Source of the DNA: DASVEG01 sp036380695
GTDB lineage: Bacteria > Actinomycetota > Acidimicrobiia > Acidimicrobiales > CADCTF01
DNA length: 8,376 nt
Reading direction: 5' to 3'
NCBI GenBank assembly: GCA_036380695.1
Contig: DASVEG010000169.1
Span: 1-8,376 of the forward strand
The notes under the pieces were generated by a model. The model worked only from the letters and a program-made list of their open reading frames with translations. It did not search any database and had not been told where the DNA came from. Made by a program: the position numbers and the translations under genes. Within the stretch, counting starts at the first letter, position 1. Every line of letters starts with the position of its first letter. Positions 6,601 through 8,376 of this stretch are shown here, piece after piece.

Positions 6601-6782
6601 CCGTTGGCGAACGGGGGGCCGTCGTAGAAGACGTACTCGTTGGCGCCGTCCGCGCCCGCATCGCGCGCCTCGACCGACGCCCGGAACGTGTCGTCGCGGT
6701 CCCAAGATTCGAGGACGGCGCGCTCGATGGCAGGGAACGACGGCTGCTGCGGGACGTCGGGATACGGGCGACCGTCGGGCAT
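3657..6782 (-). CDS. ileS: Isoleucyl-tRNA synthetase, eukaryote-like (IleRS2) type
   Basis: Charges tRNA-Ile with isoleucine in the cytosol and hydrolyses mischarged Val-tRNA-Ile. The 1041 residues carry all expected class I parts. The HIGH motif appears as HYGH (64-67, within GLPHYGHLLTG), followed by GWDCHGLP (93-100). The editing (CP1) domain has TTTPWTLPSN from 233 and GTGTVHMAPGFGEDD (325-339). WCISRNRFWGSPIP lies at 457-470 and DEVLDCWFESGSMPYA at 528-543. The KMSKS loop reads KASKR (607-611), followed by YVDPEEMFDTYGADAVRWFL. HYGH, the length and the lack of the bacterial C-terminal Cys zinc cluster place it with the archaeal/eukaryote-like IleRS2 class, which actinobacteria commonly use and which is usually less sensitive to mupirocin. 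The frame stays open upstream into yggU, but the family N-terminus (MPDGRPYPDVPQQPSFPAIE) begins at this ATG. It appears leaderless and shares a -10 element with yggU. It is the only minus-strand gene in the window. Confidence 0.98.
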   Translation of the reverse strand: MPDGRPYPDVPQQPSFPAIERAVLESWDRDDTFRASVEARDAGADGANEYVFYDGPPFANGLPHYGHLLTGFVKDAVPRYQTMRGRRVERRFGWDCHGLPAEMEAEKEVGVSGHVAITEYGIAKFNEACRTSVLRYTKEWEAYVTRQARWVDFEHDYKTLDLSYMESVLWAFKQLWDKGLIYEGYKVLPYCWECETPLSNFETRLDDAYRERQDPAVTVLFRLETGEDILVWTTTPWTLPSNLALAVGEDIDYAIFEEDGRRYVVGEATVPKYEKELAKAERVGAVKGRDLVGRTYTPMFPYFAAKADEGAFRVLAGDFVSTEDGTGTVHMAPGFGEDDQRVCEANGIAVVAPLDEHARFTSEVSDYAGVQVFDANPLIVKDLKERGAVVRHDTYVHSYPHCWRTDTPLVYKAVSSWFIEVTAFKERAIELNKQIDWVPEQVRDGAFGSWLANARDWCISRNRFWGSPIPVWKSDDPAYPRVDVYGSLDEIERDFGVRPADLHLPGIDELVRPNPDDPTGRSTMRRVDEVLDCWFESGSMPYAQVHYPFENEEWFDNHFPADFIVEYVGQTRAWFYNLHVLATALFDRPAFKRCVVHGVVLGDDGRKASKRLRNYVDPEEMFDTYGADAVRWFLLSSAVLRGQDLVFTRQGVADAVRRVVNPIWNTWYFLSLYANTDGYRATFRTDATGVLDRYALAKTRELLDAFTERMDGGDLYGACESVESFLDALTNWYVRRSRDRFWTSDRDAFDTLATVLSLLCRIAAPLLPMIAEEVYRGVTGERSVHLADWPSPDEIPADPELVTAMDRVRDVCSAASSVRKAGGLRVRLPLRSVVVAMPGAEALRPFVDLIADEVNVKDVTLTDDVDTHGEMVLQLVPAVLGPRVGPDVQRLIKAVKAGNWERTEGGGVAVDGRVLEDDEYTLRLVPRDDSTTRALPGNVGLVVVDVEVTPELAREGLARDIVRSANEARKEAGLHVGDRIRLVLDVHGHDDVWAAVQAHGDYVRAETLAQELLAAEALAEGHRCELPDGRVVRIGVAKVDG

Positions 6783-6810
6783 GTCCCTACGATAAGGCCC
6801 GTGCCCGACG
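6773..6810. repeat. Nine-bp inverted repeat formed by the two divergent gene starts
   Basis: CGTCGGGCA at 6773-6781 and TGCCCGACG at 6802-6810 are perfect inverted copies with a 20-bp spacer. They cover the first codons of ileS (Met-Pro-Asp) and yggU (Val-Pro-Asp), so both genes begin with TGCCCGACG after the first base of the start codon. The symmetry centre (6791/6792) is close to that of the shared -10 element (6791). Confidence 0.8.
6783..6800. promoter_or_regulatory. Shared divergent promoter of ileS and yggU built on a symmetric -10 element
   Basis: Only 18 bp separate the two start codons. The symmetric heptamer TACGATA (6788-6794) gives a TAnnnT -10 box on each strand: TACGAT on the plus strand (6788-6793) and TATCGT on the minus strand (6794-6789). 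The distance from box to start codon is seven bases on the plus strand (GTG 6801) and six on the minus strand (ATG 6782), so both transcripts would start at or next to the start codon and be leaderless. Any -35 contacts would have to lie inside the coding sequence of the opposite gene. Confidence 0.65.
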
Positions 6811-7175
6811 ATCTTTTCGAGGTGGCCGGCGACGGCTCGCTCGTTCTCCGAGTCCACGTGCAGCCAGGTGCAGGCCGAACCGCGGTGGTCGGCCGTCACG
6901 GCGACGCCTTGAAGGTGAAGGTTGCCGCACCGCCGGAGCAAGGCCGCGCCAACGACGCGTGCGTCGCGTTGGTCGCGCAGATCGCGGGGGTGAAGCCGGC
7001 CGCGGTCGAGCTCGTCTCCGGCGCGTCGAGCCGGTCGAAACGGTTCAAGGTGACCGGCCTCGAACCGGACGAGCTCGGGGCAGCCCTCGACCGCGCGCTC
7101 GAGGACGCCCCGCTCGGCGGCAGCACGGGCGGGAATACGCGACCCGATACCAATCGTTCCGTTCCGCGCCGGTAG
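6801..7175 (+). CDS. yggU: DUF167 / YggU family protein
   Basis: A small conserved protein of the YggU (DUF167) family, whose function is not established. The 124 residues show the family motifs in order: LRVHVQPGAGRTAVVG (16-31), ALKVKVAAPPEQGRAN (36-51) and VELVSGASSRSKRFKV (69-84). After the core comes an extra tail of about 17 polar residues (LGGSTGGNTRPDTNRSVPRR) that looks disordered. The GTG at 6801 is chosen because it directly begins the family N-terminus and lies seven bases after the shared -10 box. The frame is open for a long way upstream, but that region is the antisense of ileS. It diverges from ileS and is followed after 71 bp by the DksA-like gene, which has its own promoter. 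Confidence 0.92.
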   Translation: MPDDLFEVAGDGSLVLRVHVQPGAGRTAVVGRHGDALKVKVAAPPEQGRANDACVALVAQIAGVKPAAVELVSGASSRSKRFKVTGLEPDELGAALDRALEDAPLGGSTGGNTRPDTNRSVPRR

Positions 7176-7198
7176 CGCGCTGGCGGGTCGCGCGCTGG
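7175..7198 (+). repeat. Direct repeat GCGCGCTGG, 15 bp apart, upstream of the dksA-like promoter
   Basis: GCGCGCTGG occurs at 7175-7183 and again at 7190-7198, starting at the last base of the yggU stop. The pair covers roughly -45 to -22 relative to the predicted start near 7220, where a -35 box or an activator site would lie. No canonical -35 sequence is present. Whether it is a protein-binding site is unknown. Confidence 0.45.
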
Positions 7199-7199
7199 G

Positions 7200-7218
7200 G
7201 GCGGTGGTACCCTCCGCC
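7200..7218 (+). promoter_or_regulatory. Promoter of the DksA-like gene, -10 box inside an inverted repeat
   Basis: TACCCT at 7208-7213 fits the TAnnnT -10 pattern and predicts transcription from about 7220, giving a leader of about 27 bases. A Shine-Dalgarno sequence (AAAGGGA, 7236-7242) lies four bases before the ATG at 7247. The -10 box sits in the nine-base loop of a perfect five-bp inverted repeat: GGCGG at 7200-7204 and CCGCC at 7214-7218. Confidence 0.55.
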
Positions 7219-7246
7219 GTTCTTCGATCACCCCGAAAGGGACGCC

Positions 7247-8098
7247 ATGGCGACGAAGAAGGCATCGCCGGCCAAGAAGGTGCCGGCGAAGAAGGCTGCA
7301 GCGAAGAAAGCTGTGGCGACGAAGGCAGCAGCGACGGCGAAGAAGGCGTCAACGACCAAGGCAACGGCCAACGCAACGGCCAAGGCGACGGCCAAGAAGG
7401 CAGCCGTTCGGTCGGCCCCGCCCGGGGCGTCGGCGTCCAAGACGGGCGCGGCACCGAAGAAGAGCGCGACGAAGATCACGAAGCAGACCGCGACGACGAA
7501 GAAGGCAGGGGCGAAGGCAACGGTGGCACAAGGCTCGAAGGCGGGCTCGAAGGAGCCCACCGCCAAGACGCAGAAGGCCGCGCCGGCGAGCGCAGCCGCG
7601 CCGAAGAAGGCCGCGCCGGCGAAGGCAGCAACCACGGCCGCGCCCGCGAAGGCGCCGGCGAAGGCCGCCAAGACCGCGGCGACCAGCGCGCCGGCCGAGA
7701 AGGCCGTGCGGAAACCTCCCACCGAGGCGGAGACGAAGTTCTTCGAGGAGCAGCGTGAGCTGTTGCTCGAAGAGCGCGAGCAGTACGCCCAGCAGGCGGC
7801 CGCGCTGAAGGCGGAGGCAGACCAGCTCGCCGCCGAGGCCGAGGGGGAGAGCGAGTTCACCGAAGAGGGCGGCGACGTCGACAGCATGAGCGCGGAGCGC
7901 GAGCGCGACCTCGCGCTCGCGAACCAGGCGCGCCAGACGATCGACGACATCGACCGCGCGCTGATGAAGCTCGACCACGGCAACTACGGCATCTGCGAGC
8001 GCTGCGATCAGCCGATCGTGAAGGCTCGCTTGAAGGCGCTCCCGTACGCGGCGCTGTGCGTCGCCTGCAAGAGCGGGGGCTTGTCGGCACGACGGTGA
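7247..8098 (+). CDS. TraR/DksA-type C4 zinc-finger protein with histone H1-like N-terminal tail
   Basis: The C-terminal third is a TraR/DksA-type module, which in DksA binds RNA polymerase through the secondary channel. Two helices (about 157-199 and 214-243) flank an acidic turn (EGESEFTEEGGDVDS), followed by YGICERCDQPI and ALPYAALCVACK. The zinc ligands C250, C253, C271 and C274 form C-x2-C-x17-C-x2-C. Residues 1-155 are almost wholly Lys, Ala, Thr and Pro (KKASPAKKVPAKKAAAKKAV and similar), resembling histone H1 tails. From memory, a Streptomyces protein with the same two-part layout in the same ileS-lspA neighbourhood has been described as a histone-like/DksA-like DNA-binding protein (DdbA), so DNA binding by the tail is plausible here. 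Total length is 283. The ATG at 7247 has a good ribosome-binding site; the frame is open further upstream but without family similarity. The stop overlaps the lspA start. Confidence 0.93.
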   Translation: MATKKASPAKKVPAKKAAAKKAVATKAAATAKKASTTKATANATAKATAKKAAVRSAPPGASASKTGAAPKKSATKITKQTATTKKAGAKATVAQGSKAGSKEPTAKTQKAAPASAAAPKKAAPAKAATTAAPAKAPAKAAKTAATSAPAEKAVRKPPTEAETKFFEEQRELLLEEREQYAQQAAALKAEADQLAAEAEGESEFTEEGGDVDSMSAERERDLALANQARQTIDDIDRALMKLDHGNYGICERCDQPIVKARLKALPYAALCVACKSGGLSARR

Positions 8099-8376
8099 GC
8101 GACCGGCCCCGCCTCGCCGGCGGCCGGCACCTCGCGGCCGTGCTCGTCGCCGCTGCGACGGTCGTCTTCGTCGACCAGGTCACGAAGTCGATCGCGCTCG
8201 AACAGCTCGCCGACGGGCCCATCGACGTCTTCTGGACGTTGAGGTTCCGGCTGTCGTTCAACACCGGCATCGCGTTCAGCATCGGGTCGGGGTCGACGGC
8301 GTGGATCACCGGCGCGGCGATCGCGCTCGTCGTCGCGCTGCTCGTCGTCTCCCGGCGCGTCTCCGACGCGTGGATG
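8095..8376 (+). CDS. lspA: Signal peptidase II (prolipoprotein signal peptidase), 3'-incomplete
   Basis: LspA is the aspartyl protease of the inner membrane that removes the signal peptide from lipid-modified prolipoproteins. The visible 94 residues hold the first transmembrane helix (about 12-28) running into DQVTK (27-31), the conserved extracytoplasmic segment FNTGIAFSIGSGS (55-67), and the second helix (about 70-85) followed by the basic loop SRR. The family's catalytic aspartates lie in the missing half; full-length members have about 160-200 residues. The start is the GTG at 8095, which overlaps the TGA of the preceding gene (GTGA), a typical coupled arrangement. Position after ileS and the DksA-like gene matches actinobacterial gene order; rluD would be expected next, outside the window. 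Confidence 0.93.
   Translation, partial: MSDRPRLAGGRHLAAVLVAAATVVFVDQVTKSIALEQLADGPIDVFWTLRFRLSFNTGIAFSIGSGSTAWITGAAIALVVALLVVSRRVSDAWM

Noticed and set aside
4854..6800. Long plus-strand open frame opposite ileS, continuous with yggU
   Set aside because: It is the exact antisense of the ileS coding sequence, kept open by GC-rich codons. The translation shows no recognisable motif until the yggU start at 6801.
7203..7211. GGTGGTACC, resembling the T-box antiterminator core
   Set aside because: The rest of the T-box leader is missing, the downstream gene is not an amino-acid or tRNA-ligase gene, and the bases are better explained as a -10 box (TACCCT) with an inverted repeat.
6959..7246. Upstream extension of the dksA-like frame
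   Set aside because: It overlaps yggU in another frame, and the ATG at 7247 has a promoter and a Shine-Dalgarno site in front.
6783..7454. Upstream extension of the ileS frame into yggU and the dksA-like gene
   Set aside because: The known IleRS N-terminus starts at 6782; the extension is antisense to yggU and to the Lys/Ala tail and shows no family similarity.

Overview
This is a GC-rich bacterial chromosome segment whose gene order matches the end of the actinobacterial division and cell-wall cluster. The order yggS (ylmE), sepF (ylmF), yggT (ylmG), divIVA, then ileS, a histone-tailed DksA-like gene and lspA is, from memory, the order downstream of ftsZ in Streptomyces. Together with the protein motifs and the TAnnnT -10 boxes, this points to an actinobacterium. 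The DivIVA N-terminus and a possibly conserved acidic C-terminal block suggest the class Acidimicrobiia, but that assignment is only an inference. No mobile element, phage gene, CRISPR array, tRNA or rRNA was seen.

Layout. At 2-1465 (+) lies a tight operon: yggS (cut at or near its start by the window edge), sepF and yggT. DivIVA (1496-2401, +) follows after 30 bp and has its own apparently leaderless promoter. Next is an unrecognised membrane protein (2475-3599, +). It has two transmembrane helices, a Pro/Ala linker, two copies of a 53-residue helical repeat and a Lys/Ala-rich, histone H1-like C-terminus. A 57-bp gap with two mutually exclusive hairpins separates it from the convergent ileS (3657-6782, -). 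That gene encodes a full-length isoleucyl-tRNA synthetase of the eukaryote-like HYGH/KASKR class. Only 18 bp separate ileS from the divergent yggU (DUF167; 6801-7175, +), and both genes appear to be driven from one symmetric -10 element. A second promoter then serves a TraR/DksA-type zinc-finger protein with a histone H1-like N-terminus (7247-8098, +). Its stop overlaps the start of lspA (8095 to the window end, +, partial).

How the genes relate. SepF (FtsZ membrane anchor), YggT (division-associated membrane protein) and DivIVA (pole and curvature scaffold) are cell-division or growth-site proteins. The membrane protein next to them could connect the membrane with the nucleoid, judging only from its layout. 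IleRS, YggS, YggU, the DksA-like protein and LspA are housekeeping neighbours.

Most noteworthy. (1) A very compact symmetric bidirectional promoter between ileS and yggU. (2) Three other promoters where a short inverted repeat puts the -10 hexamer in its loop, with the right arm starting directly after the hexamer. (3) Two separate proteins with H1-like Lys/Ala tails within 5 kb, one of them apparently membrane-anchored.
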